Assembly (NCBI RefSeq): GCF_007995095.1
Contig: NZ_VOPY01000004.1
Location: forward strand, 1 to 64,000
DNA length: 64,000 nt
Reading direction: 5' to 3'
DNA from: Flavisphingopyxis soli
Lineage (GTDB): Bacteria; Pseudomonadota; Alphaproteobacteria; Sphingomonadales; Sphingomonadaceae
The notes under the pieces: generated by a model
The model's database searches: none
What the model saw: the letters and a program-made list of their open reading frames with translations, nothing else
What the model was told of the DNA's origin: nothing
Shown here: positions 44,117 through 51,401 of the stretch, one piece after another
Position numbering within the stretch: position 1 is the stretch's first letter
How the letters are laid out: each line of letters starts with the position of its first letter
Translations under genes and position numbers: made by a program

Positions 44117-44971
44117 TCAGGCGGACTTTTTGGCCTTGGTGGCGGGCTTCTTGGCGGCGGCCTTCGTCGGCGCTGCTTTCTTGCCGTCGACCGATGCCTT
44201 CAGCGCCGCCATCAGGTCGATGACGTTCGACTTGCCCGCGACCTCGCCGGGTTCGTCGACATCCTCGAGGACGCGCTTGCCCTTGGCCTTGGCCTTTTTG
44301 TCGATCAGCCGCTTGAGCGCGTCGATATAATTGTTGTGGTAATCCGACGCGTCGAAGCTGCCGCTCTTATTGTCGATCAGCGTGGTGGCGAGTTCGAGCA
44401 AATCCTTGTCGGGCTTGGCATCGCCGATATCGCGGAAATAGTTCGCCGCCCTGTTGACCTCGTCGGCATAGCGCAGGATTTCAAGGACGAGACCGCGCCC
44501 GCACGGTTTGAGGCTGACGAGCTGTTCCTGCCCGCGCAATGTCAGCTGTCCGACGCCGACCTTCTTCGACTGGCGCAAAGCTTCGCGCAGGACGACATAG
44601 GCTTCCTCGGCTAGGTCGTCGGCGGGGACGACGTAATAGGGTTTTTCGTAATAGAGCACGTCGATTTCGTGCGCGTCGACGAACTGGACAAGCTCCAACG
44701 TCTTCTCGCTCTCGAGCTTGACCGCCTCGATCTCGTCGTCGTCGAGCAGGACGTAATGGCCCTTGCTGAGTTCATAGCCCTTGATGATCTCGTCGCGATC
44801 GACCGGGCCGACGCCAGCGACGACCTTTTCGTACTTGATCGGCTTGCCCGAGGGTTCGTGGATCTGGCGAAAGCTGATCGACGCGCCCGACTTGGTCGCA
44901 GGGTATATCTCGACGGGGATCGAGACCAAAGCGAGGCGGATCTGACCCTTCCAATATGCGCGTGCCGCCAC
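44117..44971 (-). CDS. ku: Ku protein for non-homologous end joining
   Basis: A protein of 284 residues from a GTG at 44971 (reads MAARAYWKGQIRLALVSIPVEIY, the standard Ku N-terminus); the frame is open further upstream but without homology. The Ku core has SFRQIHEPSGKPIKYEK, YYEKPYYVVPADDLAEEAYVVLREALR and GRGLVLEILRYADEVN. The C-terminal tail is Lys/Ala-rich (KKAAPTKAAAKKPATKAKKSA), as in other bacterial Ku proteins, where it aids DNA binding and LigD recruitment. It precedes ligD by 1 bp. Confidence 0.95.
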   Translation of the reverse strand: MAARAYWKGQIRLALVSIPVEIYPATKSGASISFRQIHEPSGKPIKYEKVVAGVGPVDRDEIIKGYELSKGHYVLLDDDEIEAVKLESEKTLELVQFVDAHEIDVLYYEKPYYVVPADDLAEEAYVVLREALRQSKKVGVGQLTLRGQEQLVSLKPCGRGLVLEILRYADEVNRAANYFRDIGDAKPDKDLLELATTLIDNKSGSFDASDYHNNYIDALKRLIDKKAKAKGKRVLEDVDEPGEVAGKSNVIDLMAALKASVDGKKAAPTKAAAKKPATKAKKSA

Positions 44972-45108
44972 CGATGCTCTCCTCGATCGTTTCGCTAGTG
45001 CAATGCGCGGCGGGGCCGATCCGTTCCGTGATGGCGCGCGAGCGTACGGCGATACTATTGAAACGAAGCGGGTTCTTTCCAATATATCAACAAGAAGGAG
45101 CAAAGACG

Positions 45109-45372
45109 ATGGCCGGAGGTTGGGCGCGCGATGGCGCGGTACAGGATCAGATCGACGATTCGGTTGCCGATGCGGTGTCGAAGGCGCGCTCGTCCCTGCC
45201 CGCGGGCGAGGGGTCGGGCCTGTGCGTCGAGTGCGGCGAGCCGATCCCCGAGGCGCGGCGCAAGGCGCTGCCCGGATCGCGAACCTGCGTGCCGTGCCAG
45301 TCGGGCCGCGATGCCAGCCAGCGTAGCGCCGGGATCAACCGGCGCGGCAGCAAGGACAGCCAGCTGCGCTGA
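45109..45372 (+). CDS. DksA/TraR-family C4 zinc-finger protein (YbiI-like)
   Basis: A protein of 87 residues starting MAGGWARDGAVQDQIDDSV; the ATG at 45109 has AAGGAG 8 bp upstream. A C4 zinc finger is formed by CVECGEPIPEARRKALPGSRTCVPC, the DksA C-terminal signature. The long coiled coil of true DksA is absent, so this is the short YbiI/TraR-like type, whose effect on RNA polymerase is little known. It is divergent from ku. Confidence 0.88.
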   Translation: MAGGWARDGAVQDQIDDSVADAVSKARSSLPAGEGSGLCVECGEPIPEARRKALPGSRTCVPCQSGRDASQRSAGINRRGSKDSQLR

Positions 45373-45387
45373 CGCTCCTCGCGCGGG

Positions 45388-45549
45388 TCAGTCTACCCGG
45401 CCGAGGCGGTGATAGAGATTGCCGAACTTGCGGCGCTCGGTCTCATCCTTGGTGTGTTCGAGATAATGGCCGATCGCGGTGCGGATCAGGCCAAAATCCT
45501 CCTGGCTGAACACCGCGCGTGATCGTTCGGGCTGGCTGGTCGTCGTCAT
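45388..45549 (-). CDS. Small conserved-looking protein downstream of isocitrate lyase
   Basis: A protein of 53 residues read directly from the minus strand: starts MTTTSQPERSRAVFSQEDFG and ends KFGNLYHRLGRVD. GGAGAG precedes the ATG at a good distance, and codon use is normal for the genome. It begins 33 bp after the aceA stop on the same strand, so it is likely cotranscribed. The helical middle (FGLIRTAIGHYLEHTKDETERRK) is charged. I do not recognise a family. Confidence 0.65.
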   Translation of the reverse strand: MTTTSQPERSRAVFSQEDFGLIRTAIGHYLEHTKDETERRKFGNLYHRLGRVD

Positions 45550-45582
45550 GGCACACTCTCCGTTTGATTATGCTTTGGTCGC

Positions 45583-47175
45583 TCAGGCGGCGAACTGGTT
45601 CATCGTGTTGGCGCCGCCGCCGGCCTTCAGCGCGGCCTCGCCGGCGAAATAGCCCTTGTGCTCGTCGCCGATGTCGGAGCCCGCCATGTTCTGGTGGCGG
45701 ACGCAGGCGATGCCCTGGCGGATCTCCTCGCGCTGGACCCCCTCGACATAGCCGAGCATGCCCGCCTCGCCGAAATAGTCGCGCGCGAGATTGTCGGTCG
45801 ACAGCGCGGCGGTGTGATAGGTCGGCAGCGTGATGAGGTGATGGAAAATGCCCGCACGCGCGGCGCTGTCGCGCTGGAAATCGCGGATCCGGCTATCGGC
45901 CTCGACCGCGAGATCGGTTGAGTCGTAGCTTTGCGCCATCAGCCCGGCGCGGTCGTAGGCGGCCATGTCGCGGCCTTCCTCGATCCAGGCGTCGTAGACC
46001 TGCTGGCGGAAATTGAGCGTCCAGTTGAACGAGGGCGAGTTGTTGTAAACGAGCTTGGCATCGGGGACACGTGCGCGAACGCGGTCGACCATGCCGGCGA
46101 TCTGTTCGATGTGCGGCTTTTCGGTCTCGATCCAGATGAGGTCGGCGCCGTTCTGCAACGCGGTGACGCAATCGAGCACGCAGCGGTCCTCGCCGGTGCC
46201 GGGGCGGAACTGGTAGAGGTTGCTCGGCAGCCTCCTGGGCCGGACGATGCGCCCGTCGCGGTTGATCAGGACGTCGCCGGGATTGCCCGCGCCGTCGACA
46301 TCCTCGCAATCGAGAAAGCCGTTGTAGAGATCGCCGAGATCGCCGGGCTCGCGGCTGTAGGCGATCTGCTTGGTCAGGCCCGCGCCGAGCGAGTCGGTGC
46401 GTGCGACGATGATCCCGTCGTCGACGCCGAGTTCGAGAAAGGCGTAACGGCAGGCGCGGATCTTGGCGAGGAAGTCCTCGTGCGGGACGGTGACCTTGCC
46501 GTCCTGGTGGCCGCATTGCTTCTCGTCCGACACCTGGTTCTCGATCTGCAGCGCGCAGGCGCCCGCCTCGATCATCTGCTTGGCGAGGAGGTAGGTCGCC
46601 TCGGCATTGCCGAAGCCCGCGTCGATATCGGCGATGATCGGCACGACGTGCGTTTCGTGCGCGTCGATCGCGGCGAGCGCTTCGCGTTCGCGCAGCATGT
46701 CGCCGGCATCGCGCGCCGCGTCGAGCGTCTTGAACAGGCCGCCAAGTTCGCGCGCATCGGCCTGTTTGAGGAAGGTGTAGATCTCCTCGATCAGCGCGGG
46801 AACGGCGGTCTTTTCGTGCATCGACTGGTCTGGCAGCGGCCCGAAATCGGAGCGCAACGCGGCGACCATCCAGCCCGAAAGGTAGAGATAGCGGCGCTTG
46901 GTCGAACCGATATGCTTCTTGACCGCGATCATCGTCTGTTGCGCGATGAAGCCGTGCCAGGCGCCGAGCGACTGGGTGTAGTTGGCCGGGTCGGCATCAT
47001 AGGCGGCCATGTCGCGGCGCATGATGCCCGCGGTGTAGCGGGCGATGTCGAGGCCGGTGCGAAAACGGTTCTGCGCCTGCATCCGCGCGACGGCATCGGC
47101 GTCGATCGCCGCCCACGGCGCGCCCTGCGCGTCGATCAGTGTGGCGGCGTGCGATTGATGCTCGTGATAGGTCAT
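45583..47175 (-). CDS. aceA: Isocitrate lyase (KQCGH subtype)
   Basis: A protein of 530 residues from the ATG at 47175 (MTYHEHQSHAAT, with GAGG upstream); an ATG four codons earlier is possible. The active-site loop is SDEKQCGHQDGKVTVPHEDF, with KQCGH in place of the common KKCGH, as in the longer Pseudomonas-type isocitrate lyases. Other motifs are IIADIDAGFGN and FNWTLNF. The enzyme splits isocitrate into glyoxylate and succinate for growth on C2 or fatty acid carbon. It is divergent from a ScfR-like regulator with a palindrome between, so it is probably controlled by it. Confidence 0.95.
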   Translation of the reverse strand: MTYHEHQSHAATLIDAQGAPWAAIDADAVARMQAQNRFRTGLDIARYTAGIMRRDMAAYDADPANYTQSLGAWHGFIAQQTMIAVKKHIGSTKRRYLYLSGWMVAALRSDFGPLPDQSMHEKTAVPALIEEIYTFLKQADARELGGLFKTLDAARDAGDMLREREALAAIDAHETHVVPIIADIDAGFGNAEATYLLAKQMIEAGACALQIENQVSDEKQCGHQDGKVTVPHEDFLAKIRACRYAFLELGVDDGIIVARTDSLGAGLTKQIAYSREPGDLGDLYNGFLDCEDVDGAGNPGDVLINRDGRIVRPRRLPSNLYQFRPGTGEDRCVLDCVTALQNGADLIWIETEKPHIEQIAGMVDRVRARVPDAKLVYNNSPSFNWTLNFRQQVYDAWIEEGRDMAAYDRAGLMAQSYDSTDLAVEADSRIRDFQRDSAARAGIFHHLITLPTYHTAALSTDNLARDYFGEAGMLGYVEGVQREEIRQGIACVRHQNMAGSDIGDEHKGYFAGEAALKAGGGANTMNQFAA

Positions 47176-47252
47176 GGTCGGCCTCATGTGCTGGAATGTG
47201 GCCTTGCTTGTGGGGCCATCACGGCTACCGGTCGAGTGGATGCGGGGTCGAG

Positions 47253-47289
47253 TTGTAAATCCTTACAAGAAATGTTTGTTATGTTGTAA
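47253..47289. promoter_or_regulatory. Palindromic operator between aceA and its regulator
   Basis: TTGTAAATCCTTACAA (47253-47268) is a perfect TTGTAA-N4-TTACAA palindrome; a further TTGTAA half-site is at 47284-47289. It lies in the 135-bp gap between the divergent starts, about 78 bp from aceA and 43 bp from the regulator ATG. The likely binding site of the ScfR/RamB-type protein; the binding is inferred. Confidence 0.65.
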
Positions 47290-47310
47290 TGAGAGGTCTA
47301 GGCTTGCGTC

Positions 47311-48723
47311 ATGAGCAGGGAACGCGGCGTTTATTTCGGTCCACGGCTACGGCGATTGCGCCGCGAGCTGGGGATTACGCAGGCCGAGATGGCGAGCGAC
47401 CTTGCGATATCGCCGTCATATGTCGCGCTGATGGAGCGCAACACGCGCCCGGTCACCGCCGAGATGCTGCTGAGGATCGCGCGGACCTACCGGCTCGCGC
47501 TCGACGACCTAGCTCCCGACGACCGCGACGACCACCAGGCGCGGCTCGGCGCGGTGTTGCGCGATCCGATCTTCGCCGATTGCGATGTCGACCCGCTCGA
47601 GGCGACCGACGTCGTCGCCAACTTCCCCGGCATTGCCGATGCGCTGCTCAGGCTGCACGCCGCCTATCGCGCCTCGGAAAGCGTGCTGGCCGATCATCGC
47701 GCGGGCGAGGGTGGTAGCGAGGACGCGGCGACGCGCGATCCGTCGGTCGAGGCGCGCGCCTTCATCGCCGCGCACCGCAACCATTTCGCGCGACTCGACG
47801 CGGCCTGCGAAGCGCTCGCTGGGGAGATTGGCGAGGGCGGGATCGGCGCCGATAGGATCGAACGGCGGCTCGCCGAGCGGCACAACATCCGGGTCCGCGC
47901 GCTGCCCGCGAGCGTGATGATCGATTCGGCGCGGCGTTTCGATCGCCATCACGACCAGCTGCTGATCGACGATACGCTCGACGCGCCGAGCCGCGCCTTC
48001 CAGCTCGCGATCCAGCTTGCCTATCTCGAATGCGACGCGGATATCGCCGATGCGATGGCGGGGGCCGCGCTGTCGAGCGACAATGCCCGCGCGCTCGTCC
48101 GCCGCGCGCTGGCGAGCTATGCCGCCGCTGCGATCCTGATGCCCTATGGCGCGTTTGCCGAGGCCGCCGACAAGGCGCGCTATGATATCGATGTGCTCGC
48201 GCGGCGCTTCGGGACAAGCTTCGAACAGAGTGCGCACCGGCTGACGACGCTGCAACGGCCGGGCAGGGAGGGCGTGCCGTTCTTCTTCGTCCGAATCGAT
48301 CCGGCGGGCAATGTGTCGAAGCGGCTCGACGGCGCGGGCTTTCCCTTTGCGCGCCACGGCGGATCGTGCCCATTATGGTCGATCCATGACGCCTTCCGCG
48401 ATGCCGGGCGGATCGTGACGCAATGGCTCGAACTGCCCGACGGCCAGCGCTTCTTTTCGATCGCGCGGACGGTGACGAGCGGCGGCGGGACGTACGGTGC
48501 GCCGCGCATGACGCGCGCGATCGCCCTGTGCTGCGCGCACGACCATGCCGCGAAACTGGTCTATGCCGATGGCGAGAATGCCGAGCCGACGCCGATCGGG
48601 GTGACCTGCCGCCTGTGCCAGCGCCCCGCGTGCATCGCGCGCGCCGCGCCGCCGATCGGCCGGACGCTGCTCGCCGACGACTATCGCCGTTCGACCGCGC
48701 CGTTCACAATGTCTGAAGGATAG
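47311..48723 (+). CDS. ScfR/RamB-type regulator of short-chain acyl or glyoxylate metabolism
   Basis: A protein of 470 residues. The N-terminal XRE helix-turn-helix (FGPRLRRLRRELGITQAEMASDLAISPSYVALMERN) is followed by an IrrE/ImmA-like domain at about residues 160-290 (RRLAERHNIRVRALPASVMI, with no HExxH metalloprotease motif). The C-terminal DUF2083 domain has CRLCQRPACIARAAPPI, a conserved Cys pair. This layout is that of RamB, PrpC-operon and MccR-type regulators that sense acyl-CoA-related states and control glyoxylate-pathway genes. It is divergent from aceA, its probable target. Confidence 0.9.
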   Translation: MSRERGVYFGPRLRRLRRELGITQAEMASDLAISPSYVALMERNTRPVTAEMLLRIARTYRLALDDLAPDDRDDHQARLGAVLRDPIFADCDVDPLEATDVVANFPGIADALLRLHAAYRASESVLADHRAGEGGSEDAATRDPSVEARAFIAAHRNHFARLDAACEALAGEIGEGGIGADRIERRLAERHNIRVRALPASVMIDSARRFDRHHDQLLIDDTLDAPSRAFQLAIQLAYLECDADIADAMAGAALSSDNARALVRRALASYAAAAILMPYGAFAEAADKARYDIDVLARRFGTSFEQSAHRLTTLQRPGREGVPFFFVRIDPAGNVSKRLDGAGFPFARHGGSCPLWSIHDAFRDAGRIVTQWLELPDGQRFFSIARTVTSGGGTYGAPRMTRAIALCCAHDHAAKLVYADGENAEPTPIGVTCRLCQRPACIARAAPPIGRTLLADDYRRSTAPFTMSEG

Positions 48724-48732
48724 CGGCGGAGC

Positions 48733-49917
48733 CTAGAGCGCTTGCGCGGCGGCGTGCGCGCTCGCCCAGGCCCATTGGAAATTATAGCCGCCGAGCCAGC
48801 CGGTGACATCGACCGCTTCGCCGATCGCATAGAGGCCCGGCACGGTATTTCCCGCCATCGTCTGCGACGACAGGCCCGCGGTGGCGATGCCGCCGATGGT
48901 GACTTCGGCCTTGGCAAATCCCTCGCTGCCATTGGGGGTGAAACGCCAGTCGGCGAGGCGGCGCTCGGCCTCTTCGAGCTTGCGGTCGGTGATCGCGTTG
49001 AGCGGACCGTCGAGCGCGAGCCGCCCGATCAAGGCCTCGCTCAGCCGTTCGGGAAGCTGCGCCGCGACCTGCCGCTGGATCGTCATGTTGGGCGTGGCGC
49101 GCTTGGCCTCGGCCAGCCAGCCGCGCGGCGCGTCGGGGAGGAAGTCGATGCCGACCTCATCGCCGTTTCGCCAGTAGGACGAGATCTGCAGGATCGCGGG
49201 CCCCGACAAGCCGCGATGCGTGAACAGCGCCGCTTCGCGGAACTCGGTCTTGCCGCAGCGCGCGACGACGTCGGCCGAGACGCCCGACAGTTCGCGGAAC
49301 AACACGTCGTCGCCGCCGAGCGTCAGCGGGACGAGCGCGGGGCGCGGCTCGACGACCTTGAGGCCGAACTGGCGCGCGAGGTCGTAGGCAAAGGCGGTCG
49401 CGCCCATCTTGGGGATCGACGGCCCGCCGGTGGCGATGACCAGCGACGGCGCGCTCGCGCTGCGATCGCCGAAGCGCACGGAGTATTGCCCATCGGCGTG
49501 ATCGACCGCCTCGATCGGCTGGCCGAGCGATATCTCGACATCGCCCTTGGCGCATTCGGCGAGCAGCATGTCGAGGATCTGGCGCGAGGGGCCGTCACAG
49601 AACAATTGCCCGAGCGTCTTTTCGTGCCAGGCGATGCCGTAACTATCGACCAAAGCGATGAAATCGGCCGCGGTATAGCGTGCCAGCGCCGACTTGGCGA
49701 AATGGCGATTGGTCGAGATATAGCGATCGGGCGCGGTGTTGCGGTTGGTGAAGTTGCACCGCCCGCCGCCCGAGATGAGGATCTTCTTGCCCGGCGTGTC
49801 GGCGTGTTCGACGACGAGCACGCGCCGTCCGCGCTGTCCCGCTATCGCAGCGCAGAACAGGCCCGCGGCACCGCCGCCGAGGACGATCGCGTCATAGGTT
49901 TCGCTTCTGTCGGGCAC
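48733..49917 (-). CDS. BaiN/RdsA-like FAD-dependent oxidoreductase (HI0933 family)
   Basis: A protein of 394 residues from a GTG at 49917. The FAD-binding N-terminus reads AIVLGGGAAGLFCAAIAGQRGRRVLVVEH with GKKILISGGGRCNFTN, the family signature. IATGGPSIPKMGATAFAYDLA and the C-terminal GLYAIGEAVDVTGWLGGYNFQWAWASA complete the TIGR00275-type protein. Members include gut BaiN and the poorly defined RdsA; the physiological substrate in proteobacteria is unknown. The upstream small gene stops 1 bp before it. Confidence 0.92.
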   Translation of the reverse strand: MPDRSETYDAIVLGGGAAGLFCAAIAGQRGRRVLVVEHADTPGKKILISGGGRCNFTNRNTAPDRYISTNRHFAKSALARYTAADFIALVDSYGIAWHEKTLGQLFCDGPSRQILDMLLAECAKGDVEISLGQPIEAVDHADGQYSVRFGDRSASAPSLVIATGGPSIPKMGATAFAYDLARQFGLKVVEPRPALVPLTLGGDDVLFRELSGVSADVVARCGKTEFREAALFTHRGLSGPAILQISSYWRNGDEVGIDFLPDAPRGWLAEAKRATPNMTIQRQVAAQLPERLSEALIGRLALDGPLNAITDRKLEEAERRLADWRFTPNGSEGFAKAEVTIGGIATAGLSSQTMAGNTVPGLYAIGEAVDVTGWLGGYNFQWAWASAHAAAQAL

Positions 49918-50097
49918 CTAGCGCAGCTTGGCGATCGTGATCTTGTCGGCGCGCGCACGATCCTTGACCGATTCCTCGCTGCGCTTGAGCGCCTTGGCGA
50001 TCGCCTTCAGCCCCATGCCCTTCTTGGCCAGCGTGTGGAGCCCGGCGATCTCGTCGCTGCGCCACGGCTGGCGGTGTCGTTCGAATTTTTCGCTCAT
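49918..50097 (-). CDS. Small helix-turn-helix-like protein
   Basis: A protein of 59 residues from the ATG at 50097 (MSEKFERHRQPWRSDEIAGLH). The part LHTLAKKGMGLKAIAKALKRSEESVKDRARADKI resembles the helix-turn-helix of small SANT/Myb-like or sigma-region-4-like proteins. The stop (TAG) abuts the start of the flavoprotein gene, so the two share a transcript. Conserved in outline in alphaproteobacteria; function unknown. Confidence 0.7.
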   Translation of the reverse strand: MSEKFERHRQPWRSDEIAGLHTLAKKGMGLKAIAKALKRSEESVKDRARADKITIAKLR

Positions 50098-50166
50098 GCC
50101 CCCTGCGATAGCGCAATTGCGCGCGGGCGCAATCACGCTAGGCTGCTCGGCCTAAGGGGAATGGCA

Positions 50167-51390
50167 ATGATCAAGCGTGTGACGATAGCCTGGGCAGCGG
50201 CGCTGCTGGCCGCAACGAGTGCCTGTGCGGGGGCGCAGGAGACCGCGCCGGGCGCGCCGGTTTCACCCGAAATCCGCGCGCTGCACGAGCGATTGCTCGT
50301 CCTCGACAGCCATCTCGACAGCCCGATGCATTTCGGCCGCGTCGGCTGGGACATCACGCAGCGGCACAGCGAAGCAGGCGACGGCACCCAGCTCGATTTG
50401 CCGCGGATGGTCGAAGGCGGGCTCGATGGCGGGTTTTTCGTCATCTACATGCCGCAGGGCGAACTGACGCCCCAAGGCTATGCGAACAGCTTTGCCGATG
50501 CGCTGCGCCGGGCCGCCGCGATCCACCAGACCGTTGCGCGCCATGATGACGCGATGATGATTGCGACGACATCGGCCGATGCGCGCGCCGCGCAGGCGGC
50601 GGGCAAGCGCGCGGTCTTCATCTCGATGGAGAACGGCTATCCGCTTGGGCAGGACCTGTCGCGGCTCGCATTGTTTCATGGATTGGGCGTGCGGATGGCG
50701 GGGCCGGTCCACAGCCGCACCAACCAGCTCGCCGATTCGGCAACGGGTGAGGCGACCTGGGGCGGCTTCAGCCCGCTGGGCAGGCAATGGCTCGCCGAGA
50801 TGAACCGGCTCGGCATGATCGTCGACGGGTCGCATTCGTCCGACGCGACCTTCGACCAGATGATCGCATGGTCGAAGGCGCCGATCGTCCTGTCGCATTC
50901 GGGCAGCAAGACGATCTTCGATCACAAGCGCAACATCGATGACGCGCGGATGAAGACGCTCGCCGAGCACGGCGGGGTGATATTGGTCAATTCGGTGTTC
51001 CTCGGCCCGGTCAATTTCGGCGGCGAGTTCGGCGACGTGCTCGACGCAATGGATCATGTCGAGGATTTGGCACCGGCCGACCAGGCGGCGCTGATTGCGC
51101 GGCGCACTGCGCTGATGGAAGCCAAGCCGCCGATCACCGACAGCTTCGACGATTTCATGCGCGCCTTGCTCCACTGTATCGATGTCGCAGGGGTCGATCA
51201 TGTCGGCATCGGGGCCGACTGGGACGGCGGCGGCGGCGTCGCGGGGATGAAGGACGTGTCGCAACTGCCGCGCATCACCGCCGCGCTCAAGGCGGCAGGC
51301 TATGGCGACGATGACATCGCCAAGATCTGGGGCGGCAACCTGATGCGCGTGCTCGACGCGGTTGAGCAGACGGCGGAGTCCTCAAAATAG
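50167..51390 (+). CDS. Membrane-type (renal) dipeptidase
   Basis: A protein of 407 residues from the ATG at 50167; an ATG six bases earlier is possible. The signal peptide (MIKRVTIAWAAALLAATSACAGAQ) may end in a lipobox. The peptidase M19 domain shows the metal ligands LLVLDSHLDSP, the Glu in VFISMENGYP, the His in IVDGSHSSDATF and PIVLSHSG, and GVDHVGIGADWDGGGGV. These enzymes cut dipeptides, including D-residue and cysteinyl-glycine types. It is exported to the periplasm. It has the plus orientation, convergent with the acylase. Confidence 0.93.
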   Translation: MIKRVTIAWAAALLAATSACAGAQETAPGAPVSPEIRALHERLLVLDSHLDSPMHFGRVGWDITQRHSEAGDGTQLDLPRMVEGGLDGGFFVIYMPQGELTPQGYANSFADALRRAAAIHQTVARHDDAMMIATTSADARAAQAAGKRAVFISMENGYPLGQDLSRLALFHGLGVRMAGPVHSRTNQLADSATGEATWGGFSPLGRQWLAEMNRLGMIVDGSHSSDATFDQMIAWSKAPIVLSHSGSKTIFDHKRNIDDARMKTLAEHGGVILVNSVFLGPVNFGGEFGDVLDAMDHVEDLAPADQAALIARRTALMEAKPPITDSFDDFMRALLHCIDVAGVDHVGIGADWDGGGGVAGMKDVSQLPRITAALKAAGYGDDDIAKIWGGNLMRVLDAVEQTAESSK

Positions 51391-51401
51391 GACGAAGAGG
51401 G

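Noticed and set aside
41893-44223. A 776-codon plus-strand open frame opposite ligD
   Set aside because: It is antisense to a fully motif-supported LigD; the product is low-complexity with no domain.
48742-50166. N-terminal extension of the dipeptidase frame by about 475 codons
   Set aside because: The extension is antisense to the flavoprotein gene; the signal peptide at 50167 defines the true start.
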